From Arthrobacter sp. PM3 (lineage in GTDB: Bacteria; Actinomycetota; Actinomycetes; Actinomycetales; Micrococcaceae): 64,000 bases of DNA. The notes under the pieces are model-generated. The model was not told the origin of the DNA, did no database searches, and saw only the letters and a list, made by a program, of their open reading frames with translations. The stretch is taken from the NCBI RefSeq assembly GCF_003352915.1, contig NZ_CP022314.1:855514-919513 (forward strand), read 5' to 3'. This document shows positions 16,376-26,359 of the stretch, one piece after another. The translations under genes and the position numbers were made by a program. Position 1 is the stretch's first letter. Each line of letters begins with the position of its first letter.

Positions 16376-16643
16376 GGACGTTGTCCCTCCGGTCGGCCAC
16401 GAACCGGGCCACAGTGACGGAGCCGACGAAGCCGATGAGGGAAATCGCCACGAGCAGCATCAGGTTGTTCAGGTGCCGGTTGGCGGCCATGTCGATGCAC
16501 AGGGCCGCCCCGAAGATGGCCAGCAGCACGTCGGCGGCGAGCACCCGGTCCAGCAGCGAGGGGCCCCGCGCGATCCGGATGATCGCCCCTGCGGCGGCCA
16601 GGGAAAGGACGACGGCGGTCACCGTCAGGACGATCTGCATCAT
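16365..16643 (-). CDS. mrpF: Mrp antiporter subunit F
   Basis: 92 residues with three membrane helices and the family segment ARGPSLLDRVLAADVLL. Small subunit of the Mrp complex (MnhF/PhaF). ATG start overlaps the mrpE stop by 4 bases, in keeping with a polycistronic, translationally coupled operon. Confidence 0.92.
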   Translation of the reverse strand: MMQIVLTVTAVVLSLAAAGAIIRIARGPSLLDRVLAADVLLAIFGAALCIDMAANRHLNNLMLLVAISLIGFVGSVTVARFVADRRDNVRES

Positions 16644-17185
16644 GCGGGAGCCTCCTGTGCGAGTGCGGACAGTTCCTCTTTGCTCCCCATGATCCTGATC
16701 AGCCCGGCCTCGGTGTCCCGGACCTCCTTGCGCAGCCTGGCAGCGTCATCGGCGTTCCGGACGTTGATGCCGTGGATGTAGAGCGTGGAGGTGGACCTGT
16801 CGACCTCCACCACGAGGGAGCCCGGGATCAGCGAGATCACGTGCCCGGTGGCCGTTACCAGGAGGTCCGAGTGGCTGCGCAGCGGCACCGCTACGATCGC
16901 ACTGACCACGCGCGGGCCACGAACCACGGCGAGGTACAGGACCTGGAAGCTCGCCGCGACGACTTTCCCGAGGAACACCAAGGCGAAGGGAACGGCGCGG
17001 AGCACGTTGAAACGGCCGCCGAGCTCCACCGGGGGCAGGTAGAACAGGCGCGCCACCACCACGGCGATCAGGGCGCCGAAGAGGAGATTGCCCGGGCTGA
17101 AGTTCTGCCACAGGGCGCCCCAGACAAACACGAGCCACACCAGCAGCGGCAGCTCCTGGCGCAGCGAGATCCGTTTGCGGCTCAT
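16640..17185 (-). CDS. mrpE: Mrp antiporter subunit E
   Basis: 181 residues. N-terminal helices including LPLLVWLVFVWGALWQNF and a C-terminal cytoplasmic domain with LLVTATGHVISLIPGSLVVEVD, the MnhE/PhaE signature. The tail is longer than in Bacillus MrpE and has a charged helix (DDAARLRKEVRDTEAGLIR). It overlaps mrpD by 4 bases. Confidence 0.92.
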   Translation of the reverse strand: MSRKRISLRQELPLLVWLVFVWGALWQNFSPGNLLFGALIAVVVARLFYLPPVELGGRFNVLRAVPFALVFLGKVVAASFQVLYLAVVRGPRVVSAIVAVPLRSHSDLLVTATGHVISLIPGSLVVEVDRSTSTLYIHGINVRNADDAARLRKEVRDTEAGLIRIMGSKEELSALAQEAPA

Positions 17186-18795
17186 TTTCCGCCGCCTGCC
17201 TGCCGGCCCGGCAGGGCCGCGGGAACCGGCGCGTCCTCGCCGAGCACGGCATGGATGTACGGGGTCCGCTCCAGCATCTCCCGGGCGGACTGGTCGGCCA
17301 CCTGGAACAGCGGTCCGGCAAAGACCGTCAGGGCCACGCCGAAGACCACCAGGCCCAGCGTGGAGCCCACCATGGTCCGCGGCAGCAGGTTCACGGTCGC
17401 CGTCCCGGTCCGGCGGCCGTCGGCGGAGGCCTCCGGCTCGGCCAGGAGTACAGGGTCGGGGTGTTCCGCGTCGGTCGGTTTGCGCCAGAACGTACGGTTC
17501 CAGACCCGGGCGATCGCGAGCAGGGTCAGCAGGCTCGTCAGCACGCCGCCGATCACCAGGGCGTAGGCCAGCGGCGTGCCGAGCTCGACGCCGGCCTGCA
17601 GGAGCCCCAGTTTGCCCAGGAAACCGGAGAACGGCGGGATCCCGGCGAGGTTCATGGCGGGGATGAAGAACAGCACCCCCAGGACCGGTGAGAGCTTGGC
17701 CAGCCCCGCCACGCGGTCCATGGAGGAGCTGCCGCCGCGCCGTTCAATGAGGCCGGTCACCAGGAACAGGCTTGTCTGGATGGTGATGTGGTGGGCCACG
17801 TAGAAGACGGCGGCGCCCAGGCCGGCCACGGTGGACATCGCCAGGCCGAACACCATGTAGCCGATGTGGCTGACCAGGGTGAACGACAGGAGCCTCTTGA
17901 TGTCGCTTTGGGCAAGGGCGCCGAGGATCCCGACCACCATGGTCAGCAGCGCCGCAATCATGAGCGGGGCGTTGAGCGCATCCCCGGGGAAGAGCAGGGT
18001 CTCCGTGCGGACCATTGCATAGACGCCCACCTTGGTCAGCAACCCGGCAAACACGGCCGTGACCGGCGCCGGCGCGGTCGGGTACGAGTCGGGGAGCCAG
18101 AAGGACAGCGGGAAGACGGCGGCCTTGATGCCGAAGGCCACCAGCAGCATGACGTGCAGCAGGGTCCGGGTGCCCTGGTCCAGGTCGCCGAGCTTGATGG
18201 CGAGGTCGGCCATGTTGATGGTTCCCGTGGCGCCGTAGACCATGGCGATCGCGATCAGGAACAGCACGGAGGAGACCACGGAGACCACCACGTAGGTCAC
18301 GCCGGCCCGGATCCGCGGGCCCGTCCCGCCGAGGGTGATGAGAACGTAGCTGGCGGTCAGCAGGATCTCGAACCCGACGTAGAGGTTGAAGAGGTCTCCG
18401 GAGAGGAACGCGTTGGACACCCCGGCCACGAGGATCAGGTAGGTGGGGTGGAAGATCGAGACCGGCGCGTCACGGTCGCCGTCGGCCATGCCCTGACCGG
18501 TGGCGTAAATCAGCACGGCCAGGCTCACGGCCGAGGACACCACAAGCATCAGCGAGGAGAACTGGTCCACCACCATCACGATGCCCCACGGCGGCAGCCA
18601 CCCGCCGATATTCACGGCGGCGGTCCCGCCGTCCCAGACGGAAGCCAGCAGCCAGCATTCCAGCAGCAGGGTCACGGATAGCAGGGCGATGCTGACCGCC
18701 CGTTGGGCCCGGGTGTAGCGGATCAGCATGAAGGTCAGGGCGGCGCCCAGGATGGGGAGTACGACGGCGAGCGGGGCAAAGCTGGCGATGTTCAC
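17182..18795 (-). CDS. mrpD: Mrp antiporter subunit D (NADH-quinone oxidoreductase subunit-like)
   Basis: 537 residues with about 14 membrane helices, homologous to NuoM/NuoN-type proton channels. It contains the central ion-translocation region FGIKAAVFPLSFWLPDSYPTA, here split into FGIKAAVFPLSFWLP and the following PTAPAPVTAVFAG, with the conserved lysine. Core antiporter subunit. Overlaps mrpC and mrpE by 4 bases on each side. Confidence 0.93.
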   Translation of the reverse strand: MNIASFAPLAVVLPILGAALTFMLIRYTRAQRAVSIALLSVTLLLECWLLASVWDGGTAAVNIGGWLPPWGIVMVVDQFSSLMLVVSSAVSLAVLIYATGQGMADGDRDAPVSIFHPTYLILVAGVSNAFLSGDLFNLYVGFEILLTASYVLITLGGTGPRIRAGVTYVVVSVVSSVLFLIAIAMVYGATGTINMADLAIKLGDLDQGTRTLLHVMLLVAFGIKAAVFPLSFWLPDSYPTAPAPVTAVFAGLLTKVGVYAMVRTETLLFPGDALNAPLMIAALLTMVVGILGALAQSDIKRLLSFTLVSHIGYMVFGLAMSTVAGLGAAVFYVAHHITIQTSLFLVTGLIERRGGSSSMDRVAGLAKLSPVLGVLFFIPAMNLAGIPPFSGFLGKLGLLQAGVELGTPLAYALVIGGVLTSLLTLLAIARVWNRTFWRKPTDAEHPDPVLLAEPEASADGRRTGTATVNLLPRTMVGSTLGLVVFGVALTVFAGPLFQVADQSAREMLERTPYIHAVLGEDAPVPAALPGRQAGGGK

Positions 18796-19328
18796 TCTCC
18801 GCCTCCTTCCGGGCTGGGGTCAACGTTGAGGGAGCCGGGCTGCTCTTCGGAGGCGGCCGTTTCGGCCCGCACGGCACGGTCGCCGGCCATGACGGCGCCG
18901 GCGCCGCTGGCGGCCAGCGGGAATTCCGAGGTCTCGACGGGAATGACGGAGTCGTCCTCGGCGTCGAAACTGGGCGTTTCCGCGACGCGGCGGTCCTCGG
19001 CGTCGTCCTGGATTTCGTCCTGCCGGGCCAGGACCCAGGTCCGGTAGATGATGCCCAGCATGAAGGCCGTGACGGCGAAGGAAATCACGATCGAGGTCAG
19101 GATCAGGGCTTGCGGCAGGGGGTCGTTGTAGTCTCCCGCGGGGATGCTCTTGTCAAAGAGCGGAGCCAGCCCGGCGTAGCCGCCCGTGGCCAGGATCAGC
19201 AGGTTGGTGGCGTTCGCCAGCAGCATCAGGCCCAGCAGGACCCGGGTCAGGCTGCGTTCCAGGATCAGATAAATGCCGCACGCGTACAGGGCGCCCATGA
19301 CTATCAGCAGGGTCAGATTGATGCTCAT
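18792..19328 (-). CDS. mrpC: Mrp antiporter subunit C (NuoK-like)
   Basis: 178 residues; three NuoK-like helices (LTLLIVMGALYACGIYLIL, LLGLMLLANATNLLIL and a third ending MLGIIYRTWVLA) followed by an acidic 60-residue C-terminal tail rich in Glu and Ala that is longer than in Bacillus MrpC. Overlaps mrpA by 4 bases. Confidence 0.92.
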   Translation of the reverse strand: MSINLTLLIVMGALYACGIYLILERSLTRVLLGLMLLANATNLLILATGGYAGLAPLFDKSIPAGDYNDPLPQALILTSIVISFAVTAFMLGIIYRTWVLARQDEIQDDAEDRRVAETPSFDAEDDSVIPVETSEFPLAASGAGAVMAGDRAVRAETAASEEQPGSLNVDPSPEGGGE

Positions 19329-22300
19329 GCTTTCCCCGTGCCGGTCGTTTCGGCGTCAACGGCGTCCACACCGACGGTTGCCGTGCCGCCCACGGCTGCC
19401 GTATCCGCGGGGGCGGCAACGCCTCCGTCCGTGTCCTGGTCCTCGGACTGTTCGGCAGGTTCCTCAAAGTGCTCATCGATTTCCGCGCCCAGGCTGCGCA
19501 GCACGTCCAGGGCCAGGCCGACCACCACGATGTACACGCCGATATCGAAGATGGTCGAGGTGACGAACTTGATGTCGCCGAACACGGGCAGCCACAGCTC
19601 CACGATCGCGCTCTGGAACACCTGGCCGCCCAGCAGCAGCGGCGTCATGGCGGCGGCCGCGGCCGTGGCCAGGCCGATTCCCAGCAGGGTGCCGGCGCCG
19701 ACGGGCGTGGCCTCGCGGAGTTCGAACCGGCCGCCGGCCAGGTAGCGGATCGTCAGGGCAATACCGGCCGTCAGGCCGCCGGCGAACCCGCCGCCGGGCA
19801 GGTTGTGGCCGGCGAGGAGCAGATAGATGGAGAACACGATCATCGAGTGGAAGATCAGGCGCGTCACCACCTCGAAAATGATCGAACGGCGCTCAGGCGC
19901 CAGGGTCCTGCCGGCCACCAGCCACGCGTCGCGGGCGGCGGCGGCAAACTTCCGGTTCATCGCCAGCGCCGCGTCCTCCCGGCTGCCGCCCCTGGCCGGG
20001 GACCGCCGGCCGACCGTCCCTTCGGCGACGGATGCGGACGCGCGGAGCCGGTCGCCGCGGCCGCGGACGAAGATGAGGCTGGCCACACCGGTGGCGGCGA
20101 GCGCCAGGACGGAGATCTCGCCGAACGTGTCCCAGGCGCGGATATCCACCAGGGTCACGTTGACCACGTTGAGGCCGCCGCCGCCTTCGTAGGCCAGCTG
20201 CGGGAAGTCCAGCGAGATAGGTGCCGCCACACGGGCGCCGAGGGCATGGATGGCGACGAAGATCATGGTGACGCCGAATGCCAGGCCGATCACGACGCGG
20301 ATCACCCGGTATTTTCCTCCGGTCCGGTCGCGCAGCCCCGCGGGAAGGCTGCGCATGGCCAGGACGAACGCCACCAGGATGATGGTCTCGACCAGCATCT
20401 GGGTCAGGGCCAGGTCCGGGGCACCCTGCAGGGCGAAGATCATGGCGATCCCGTAGCCGGTGACGGACACCATGAGCACGGCCAGGAACCGCTTGTTGGC
20501 CCGGACCGCGGCCAGGGCGCCGATCACCACGCCGGTGCCGGCCACAATCTGCAGCGGCGATCCCGGATCAATGACATAGATTCCCTGCGGCAGCGGCTTA
20601 TTGGCCACAAGCAGCACCGTCAGCGGCAGGGCGAACGCCACGGTCAGGATGACGGACAGGTAGAAGAACAGCGAACCGCGCTGGGTCCGGCCGGTGACCC
20701 AGACGGCGGTGTCGTCCAGGGCGCCGATCGTCTGCTGGTAGGCCCGGTCCGCGTCGATCCAGGCCGGGACCCGGGCCTGCAGCCGGTCCACGGCGTCGCG
20801 GCCGTAGAACATGGCCAGGCCCAGGACGAACGTCAGCACGGTCAGCCCGAGGGCCGGGGTGAGGCCGTGCCACACCGCCAGGTGCCCGGGAGGAGGCGTG
20901 CCGGGCTCCACGAAGAGCTCCGCGTAGGGCTGGATCCAGCCGTCGACCGGGGCCGGCCACAGCCCGTACAGGATGGTCAGGACGCTCAGGACGGCCGGTG
21001 CGGCGAGGAAGGCAGGTTTGATCGGTTTGAACGGGGTCGGCGTCACGCCGGGCTTCACGGCGAACGCGCCCCACATGAACCGGGCGCTGTACGCGAACGT
21101 GAGGACGGACCCCAGTACGATGCCGGCCAGGAGCCACGGCCCGGTTCCGAGCCCCGTCCCGGGTTCGGCGCCGTAGTGGAGGAAGGCCTCCAGCACCGAT
21201 TCCTTGGCGACGAAACCGGCCGTGAGCGGAATCCCCGCCATGGAGGCGGCACCGATCGCCGCAACGATCGCCAGGCCCCTCGCCGAGCTGTACACGCCGG
21301 ACAGTTTGCGGGTGTCGCGGGTCCCGGCCTGGTGGTCGATGATACCCACCACCAGGAACAGCGTGGCTTTGAAGAGTCCGTGCGCCAGGACCATCGCCAG
21401 GCCGGCGAGCGCCGCGTCGGGCGTGCCGAGGCCCACCACCATCGTCAGGAAGCCGAGCTGGCTGACGGTGCCGTAGGCGAGGATGAGCTTGATGTCCGTT
21501 TGCCGAAGGGCCCGGTAGCCGCCGACCAGCATGGTGGCCAGGCCGAGGCCGAGCACGATCGGCAGCCACGGCGGGGTCCCGGCGAATCCGGGGGCCAGGC
21601 GGGCCACCAGGTAGATGCCGGCCTTCACCATGGCCGCCGCGTGCAGGTAGGCGCTCACCGGCGTCGGGGCTGCCATTGCGCCTGGGAGCCAGAAGTGGAA
21701 CGGAATCAGCGCGGATTTGGTGATCGCACCGACCAGGATGAGCACGACGGCGGCGCTGACCGCTCCGGCGGCGGGCCCGGTGACCAGCGCCGGGGCCAGG
21801 TCCATGATGGCCTGGATCCGGTAGGTGCCGGCCGCCGAGCCGAGGATGATGAGCCCGATCAGCATGGCCAGCCCGCCCGCGGTGGTCACCACGAGCGCCT
21901 GAAGCGCCGAGCGCCGCGCGGACAGCCGGGTCCGTGCGTAGCCGATCAGCAGGTAGGAAAGTACCGTGGTCAGTTCCCAGAAGACGAACATCAGGAGCAG
22001 GTCATCGGCGGTGACGAGCCCGAACATGGCACCGGCGAAGGCCAGGAGCTGCGCCCCGAACCCGCCCAGGTAATCGTCCTTGTCCTTGAAGTACCGGGCA
22101 CAGTAGACGAGCACCAGAGTCCCCACCCCAAGGACCAGCAGGGACATGACCCAGGCCAGGGCGTCCATCCGGAACGCGAGCTCGAGGTGGAGCCCCGGGA
22201 CCCAGGGCAGTACTTCGGTGATGGCCCCGGACGCGGAGGAGCCGGTGTCCGAATAGATGGCGCCGTACTGGAACAGAAGCCAAATGAAAGAGGCCGCGGG

Positions 22301-22399
22301 GACGGCGGCCAGGGCGAAGAATGTATTCCTGCCGAACTTCCGGAAAAGGAGCGGTGCCACAGCAGCCACCGCAAAGTGCACGGCAAGGACTGTGATCAC
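19325..22399 (-). CDS. mrpA: Mrp antiporter subunit A with fused subunit B domain
   Basis: About 1024 residues. An N-terminal NuoL-like channel of about 14 helices (FVFWELTTVLSYLLIG, SALIPFHFWLPGAM), a middle MnhA-specific region, and a C-terminal MrpB domain (LIFHSMIVFSIYLLLAGHNLPGGGFAGG). The A/B fusion replaces a separate mrpB gene, which is normal in many actinobacteria. I chose the GTG at 22399 because GGAG lies about 8 bases before it and the first helix starts there; an ATG at 22456 lacks a good ribosome-binding site. First gene of the operon mrpA-C-D-E-F-G-channel. Confidence 0.9.
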   Translation of the reverse strand: MITVLAVHFAVAAVAPLLFRKFGRNTFFALAAVPAASFIWLLFQYGAIYSDTGSSASGAITEVLPWVPGLHLELAFRMDALAWVMSLLVLGVGTLVLVYCARYFKDKDDYLGGFGAQLLAFAGAMFGLVTADDLLLMFVFWELTTVLSYLLIGYARTRLSARRSALQALVVTTAGGLAMLIGLIILGSAAGTYRIQAIMDLAPALVTGPAAGAVSAAVVLILVGAITKSALIPFHFWLPGAMAAPTPVSAYLHAAAMVKAGIYLVARLAPGFAGTPPWLPIVLGLGLATMLVGGYRALRQTDIKLILAYGTVSQLGFLTMVVGLGTPDAALAGLAMVLAHGLFKATLFLVVGIIDHQAGTRDTRKLSGVYSSARGLAIVAAIGAASMAGIPLTAGFVAKESVLEAFLHYGAEPGTGLGTGPWLLAGIVLGSVLTFAYSARFMWGAFAVKPGVTPTPFKPIKPAFLAAPAVLSVLTILYGLWPAPVDGWIQPYAELFVEPGTPPPGHLAVWHGLTPALGLTVLTFVLGLAMFYGRDAVDRLQARVPAWIDADRAYQQTIGALDDTAVWVTGRTQRGSLFFYLSVILTVAFALPLTVLLVANKPLPQGIYVIDPGSPLQIVAGTGVVIGALAAVRANKRFLAVLMVSVTGYGIAMIFALQGAPDLALTQMLVETIILVAFVLAMRSLPAGLRDRTGGKYRVIRVVIGLAFGVTMIFVAIHALGARVAAPISLDFPQLAYEGGGGLNVVNVTLVDIRAWDTFGEISVLALAATGVASLIFVRGRGDRLRASASVAEGTVGRRSPARGGSREDAALAMNRKFAAAARDAWLVAGRTLAPERRSIIFEVVTRLIFHSMIVFSIYLLLAGHNLPGGGFAGGLTAGIALTIRYLAGGRFELREATPVGAGTLLGIGLATAAAAAMTPLLLGGQVFQSAIVELWLPVFGDIKFVTSTIFDIGVYIVVVGLALDVLRSLGAEIDEHFEEPAEQSEDQDTDGGVAAPADTAAVGGTATVGVDAVDAETTGTGKA

Positions 22400-22563
22400 T
22401 GGTGTCTCCGCAACGTCAGAAATTCGAATATCAGCAAGTTGGAGCAGGCGGGTCATTTGTTAGGTTCGGTGCCCACAGTTTACCAAGCGTGTACAAATTC
22501 TTTTGCGAGGGACACCATGGGCCTGCACAATTCGTAGCGTTTGCGGCGGCTACCATTCTGGCT

Positions 22564-23967
22564 ATGAACACTGCCGCCGCCCCCGAGGCCATGCGACCGC
22601 CGTCGGACCTGGAATCCGGAGGCCCAGCCTCGCACAAGGGCCGGGTCCTCGCGTGGGCCTCGTGGGACTGGGGTTCGGCGGCCTTCAACGCCGTCATGAC
22701 AACGTTTGTCTTCACCGTCTACCTGACCTCCGCACCGTTCGGCGGTGAGGATCAGGCCTCGGCCGTCCTGGGCGCCGCGCTGGCCGTCGCCGGCATCGCC
22801 ATCGCCCTCCTGGCCCCGGTCACCGGGCAGCGCTCGGACACCGGCGGCCGGCGCAAGCTGTGGCTGGGGGTCAACACGGCCGCCGTCGCGCTGCTCACCG
22901 GGCTGTGTTTCTTCGTATTCCCGCGGCCGGAGTTCCTGCTCCTCGGCGTCACGCTGATTGCCCTGGGGAACGTCTTCTTCGAATTCGCCGGCGTCAACTA
23001 CAACGCCATGCTCGCGCAGGTTTCCACGCCGCGGAACATCGGCAAGGTCAGCGGCTTTGGCTGGGGCATGGGGTACCTGGGCGGCATCGTGGCCCTGCTG
23101 GCAGTCCTCCAGCTTTTTGTGCAGCCCGGCTTCGCGTGGTTTGGCGCGTCCACGGAAGAGAGCCTGAACATCCGGCTGGTGGCGGTGTTTTCGGCGCTGT
23201 GGTTCTTCATCTTCGCCCTGCCTGTCCTTTTCGCCGTGCCGGAGCTGCCGCGCACCGGGAAGGGCGCCGGCCCGGGCTTCTTCGCCTCCTACGGCCTGCT
23301 GGTCCGGCGGATCAAGGCGATGTACCGCACCAGCCCGCACACCATCTACTTCCTGCTCGCGAGCGCCATCTTCCGGGACGGGCTGGCCGCGGTGTTCACC
23401 TTCGGCGGCGTGATCGCGGCCGGCACCTTCGGGTTCGCACTCAAGGACGTCATCTTCTTCGCGATCTTCGGGAACGTGGTGGCGGCTGTCGGCGCCATCC
23501 TCGGCGGCTTCCTCGACGACAGGACCGGGCCGAAGGCCGTGATTGTCGCGTCCCTGGCCGGTTTGCTGCTTGCCGGCACCGCGATCCTGGTGCTCGGCAA
23601 CGGAAACTACGACGTCTTCGGCATGGCCTGGGCCGGAACCACCACGTTCTGGGTGTTCGGCCTGTTCCTGTGCCTGTTCGTGGGCCCGGCCCAGTCGTCG
23701 TCCCGCGCCTACCTGGCCCGCCTCGCCCCGCACGGCGAATCCGGCGAACTCTTCGGCCTGTACGCGACCACGGGCCGGGCGGTGAGTTTCCTCGCGCCGG
23801 CCCTGTTCACCCTGTGCATCGCCCTGGCCGCCCCGGTCGTGGCCCCCGGCGAGGCCCAGCGCTGGGGCATCCTCGGCATCATGGCGGTACTGCTCGCCGG
23901 CCTCCTGGTCCTGCTGCCGGTCAAGGCCCCGGGCAAGACCGAAATCGCGGTCGTCCCCGCGGCCTGA
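22564..23967 (+). CDS. MFS transporter of the UMF1/Atg22-like family
   Basis: 467 residues, 12 predicted helices. The N-terminus WASWDWGSAAFNAVMTTFVF is the Atg22/UMF1 signature of permeases thought to export amino acids or other small molecules. I used the ATG at 22564; the frame stays open to 22402 but that part overlaps the mrpA start and has no similarity. It is divergent from mrp and about 40 bases upstream of the khtT-like gene. Substrate not assignable. Confidence 0.82.
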   Translation: MNTAAAPEAMRPPSDLESGGPASHKGRVLAWASWDWGSAAFNAVMTTFVFTVYLTSAPFGGEDQASAVLGAALAVAGIAIALLAPVTGQRSDTGGRRKLWLGVNTAAVALLTGLCFFVFPRPEFLLLGVTLIALGNVFFEFAGVNYNAMLAQVSTPRNIGKVSGFGWGMGYLGGIVALLAVLQLFVQPGFAWFGASTEESLNIRLVAVFSALWFFIFALPVLFAVPELPRTGKGAGPGFFASYGLLVRRIKAMYRTSPHTIYFLLASAIFRDGLAAVFTFGGVIAAGTFGFALKDVIFFAIFGNVVAAVGAILGGFLDDRTGPKAVIVASLAGLLLAGTAILVLGNGNYDVFGMAWAGTTTFWVFGLFLCLFVGPAQSSSRAYLARLAPHGESGELFGLYATTGRAVSFLAPALFTLCIALAAPVVAPGEAQRWGILGIMAVLLAGLLVLLPVKAPGKTEIAVVPAA

Positions 23968-24005
23968 GGCGTCCGCGGACCGGGTTTGCGCACTAGGCTG
24001 AAGAC

Positions 24006-24488
24006 ATGAACGTGGATGAGACGGACCTCCCCGGCCTCGGCCGGCGCAAGGACTTCATGACTGCCTCGGGACGACGCATCGGCGTCGTCGAATACCGTGA
24101 AGGCCAGACGGAACTCATCGTCTCGACCTGGGACGACCCTGACACCTGCCAGGCCTCCATCCCGCTGACCGCGGACGAGGCCGCCGCCCTGGGCAACCTG
24201 CTGGGCGGCCAGCGCCTCGCCATGCAGCTCTCGGAGGCGCACCGGGAAGTGCCGGGCATCGTCACGCGCCAGTTCTCGATCGGCGCCGGATCTCCCTTCC
24301 ACAACCAGCCGATGGGCAAGGCGTGCATCAGGACCCGCAGCGGGGTCTCGATCGTGGCCATCATGCGCGAAGGCGAGGTCCTCCCCTCGCCGGGCCCCGA
24401 CGTCGTCCTCCACCCCGGCGACCTCCTGGTTGCGGTGGGAACGCAAGAAGGCCTGGATACGGCGGCCGGCATCCTGCGCAACGGATAA
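24006..24488 (+). CDS. khtT: TrkA-C regulatory subunit of a K+/H+ antiporter (KhtT-like)
   Basis: 160 residues. The N-terminal half (RIGVVEYREGQTELIVSTWDD) is the KhtT-specific domain and the C-terminal half is an RCK-C/TrkA-C domain (GKACIRTRSGVSIVAIMRE, HPGDLLVAVGT). Such subunits gate the paired CPA2 antiporter in response to c-di-AMP or pH. The antiporter gene starts 5 bases after the stop, so the two form an operon. Confidence 0.85.
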   Translation: MNVDETDLPGLGRRKDFMTASGRRIGVVEYREGQTELIVSTWDDPDTCQASIPLTADEAAALGNLLGGQRLAMQLSEAHREVPGIVTRQFSIGAGSPFHNQPMGKACIRTRSGVSIVAIMREGEVLPSPGPDVVLHPGDLLVAVGTQEGLDTAAGILRNG

Positions 24489-24493
24489 GCGGC

Positions 24494-25690
24494 ATGGATC
24501 CGCTCGCACTGACCCTGATCGAGCTGGGGGCTGTCGTCTTCTGTCTCGGACTGCTGGCCAGACTGGCCGGGCGGATCGGCATGTCGCCCATCCCGCTCTA
24601 CCTCGTCGGCGGGCTCTTTTTCGGCGCCGGCGGCCTCGTCAAGCTTGAGGGCATGCACGAGTTCGCCCATCTTTCCGGCGAGATCGGCGTCATCCTCCTG
24701 CTGCTTATGCTTGGCTTGGAATATACGGCGACGGAACTCGTCACGGGACTGAAGCGGTCCTGGCAGGCCGGCGCCCTGGATCTGGTGCTGAACTTTATTC
24801 CGGGCGCGCTCCTGGCGGTCATGCTGGGGTGGGGCCCGGTCGGGGCCATGGTGATGGGCGGCGTCACCTACATTTCCTCCTCCGGGATCGCGGCGAAGGT
24901 CATCACCGATCTCGGCCGGATCGGCAACAGGGAAACCCCGGTGGTCCTGGCCATCCTGGTCTTCGAGGACCTCGCCATGGCCGTCTACCTGCCCGTCCTC
25001 ACCGCCACGCTGGCCGGCGTCGGCTTCCTGCTGGGACTGCAGACCGTGGGCATCTCGCTCGCCGTCGTCACGTTGGTCCTGGTGGTGGCCCTGCGGCACG
25101 GCCACCACGTGTCCAAGGCCGTGCACAGCGAAAACTCCGAGGTCTTCCTGCTCAATCTGCTGGGCGCTGCCCTGCTCGTCGCGGGACTCGCCGCGGCCAT
25201 GCAGGTGTCCGCGGCGGTGGGTGCCTTCATGCTCGGCATCGCGATTTCCGGCGCCACGGCCCACAGCGCCACCCGCATCCTGGAACCGCTCCGGGACCTT
25301 TTCGCGGCCATCTTCTTTGTTGTTTTCGGGCTCAACACGGACCCGCGGTCCATCCCGCCGGTCCTGGGCTGGGCGCTGCTGCTGGCCCTGGTGACGGCCG
25401 CAACCAAGCTCGTCACCGGGTTCTGGGCGGCCAAGCGGGCCGGGATCGGCATTCCCGGCCGTTTCCGGGCGGGCGCCGCCCTAATTGCGCGCGGCGAGTT
25501 CTCCATCGTCATCGCCGGCCTGGCGGTTGCCTCCGGCGTCGTGCCGCCGGATCTGGCGGCCCTCGCCACAGCCTATGTGCTGATCATGGCGATCGCCGGT
25601 CCGCTGGCAGCCCGGTTCGTGGAACCCGTGGTGCGGGTGCTGCGCCGTCCGGCACGACGCCCTGTGGTCCGGACTTCGGGCCCGGCGTAA
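24494..25690 (+). CDS. khtU: CPA2-family K+(cation)/H+ antiporter (KhtU-like)
   Basis: 398 residues with about 12 membrane helices; Na_H_Exchanger fold with ELGAVVFCLGLLARLAGRIG at the start and FEDLAMAVYLPVL as the ion-site helix, as in KefB/KhtU. Start ATG 24494, just after the khtT stop; upstream in-frame sequence only overlaps khtT. Unlike KefB it has no C-terminal RCK domain, which fits a separate KhtT subunit. Expected role is K+ efflux with proton entry. Short 15-bp direct repeats follow the stop. Confidence 0.87.
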   Translation: MDPLALTLIELGAVVFCLGLLARLAGRIGMSPIPLYLVGGLFFGAGGLVKLEGMHEFAHLSGEIGVILLLLMLGLEYTATELVTGLKRSWQAGALDLVLNFIPGALLAVMLGWGPVGAMVMGGVTYISSSGIAAKVITDLGRIGNRETPVVLAILVFEDLAMAVYLPVLTATLAGVGFLLGLQTVGISLAVVTLVLVVALRHGHHVSKAVHSENSEVFLLNLLGAALLVAGLAAAMQVSAAVGAFMLGIAISGATAHSATRILEPLRDLFAAIFFVVFGLNTDPRSIPPVLGWALLLALVTAATKLVTGFWAAKRAGIGIPGRFRAGAALIARGEFSIVIAGLAVASGVVPPDLAALATAYVLIMAIAGPLAARFVEPVVRVLRRPARRPVVRTSGPA

Positions 25691-25694
25691 GGCC

Positions 25695-25733
25695 GCCGGG
25701 CGTTTGGATGCCGGGCGTTTGGATGCCGGGCCG
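25695..25733 (+). repeat. 15-bp direct repeat, two and a half copies
   Basis: GCCGGGCGTTTGGAT at 25695-25709 and 25710-25724, followed by a partial GCCGGGCCG. It lies in the 46-base gap between convergent khtU and dcd. No hairpin with a T-run is evident. Confidence 0.8.
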
Positions 25734-25736
25734 CTG

Positions 25737-26312
25737 CTAGATGTCGGTGCGGTGGAAGTTCAGGTGGCTGCGGCTGGCGGTGGGTCCGCGCTGGCCCTGG
25801 TACCGGTTGCCGTACTCGCCCGATCCGTAGGGGTGCTCCGCGGCCGAGGACAGCCGGAAGAAGCACAGCTGGCCAATCTTCATGCCCGGCCACAGCTTGA
25901 TGGGCAGCGTGGCCATGTTGGACAGCTCAAGGGTGACGTGCCCGGAGAAGCCGGGGTCGATGAAGCCTGCCGTTGAGTGCGTCAGGAGTCCGAGCCGGCC
26001 GAGAGAGGATTTGCCCTCCAGCCGGGCCGCGATGTCAGTCGGGAGGGTCACCGTCTCGTACGTGGAGCCGAGGACGAATTCCCCCGGATGAAGGATGAAT
26101 GGTTCGCCGGACTCGACTTCCACCAGGCGGGTCAGCTCGGGCTGCTCCTCGGCCGGGTCAATGTGGGCGTATTTGTGGTTGTCGAACAGCCGGAAGAACT
26201 TGTCAATCCGGACGTCCACCGAGGACGGCTGGACCATGCCGGCGTCGAACGGTTCAAGGACAATCCGCTGGGAGTCGATTTCGGTTCGAATGTCGCGGTC
26301 GGAGATCAGCAC
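25737..26312 (-). CDS. dcd: dCTP deaminase
   Basis: 191 residues, typical length. Visible features: [12 protein letters not shown] near the N-terminus, [12 protein letters not shown], the catalytic region [19 protein letters not shown], and [12 protein letters not shown] near the C-terminus. It converts dCTP to dUTP; several actinobacterial homologues also hydrolyse dUTP to dUMP, so a bifunctional enzyme is possible. Standalone gene, convergent with khtU. Confidence 0.95.
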   Translation of the reverse strand: MLISDRDIRTEIDSQRIVLEPFDAGMVQPSSVDVRIDKFFRLFDNHKYAHIDPAEEQPELTRLVEVESGEPFILHPGEFVLGSTYETVTLPTDIAARLEGKSSLGRLGLLTHSTAGFIDPGFSGHVTLELSNMATLPIKLWPGMKIGQLCFFRLSSAAEHPYGSGEYGNRYQGQRGPTASRSHLNFHRTDI

Positions 26313-26359
26313 AGGTTCAAAAATACCGTACGGCCGGCGGCCCGGCCGATCCGCCCGAC

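Noticed and set aside
19469..22537. Very long open frame antisense to mrpA (about 1020 codons)
   Set aside because: It runs exactly opposite a strongly recognisable MrpA, is rich in His/Gln/Gly/Arg with low complexity, and is a by-product of high GC codon bias.
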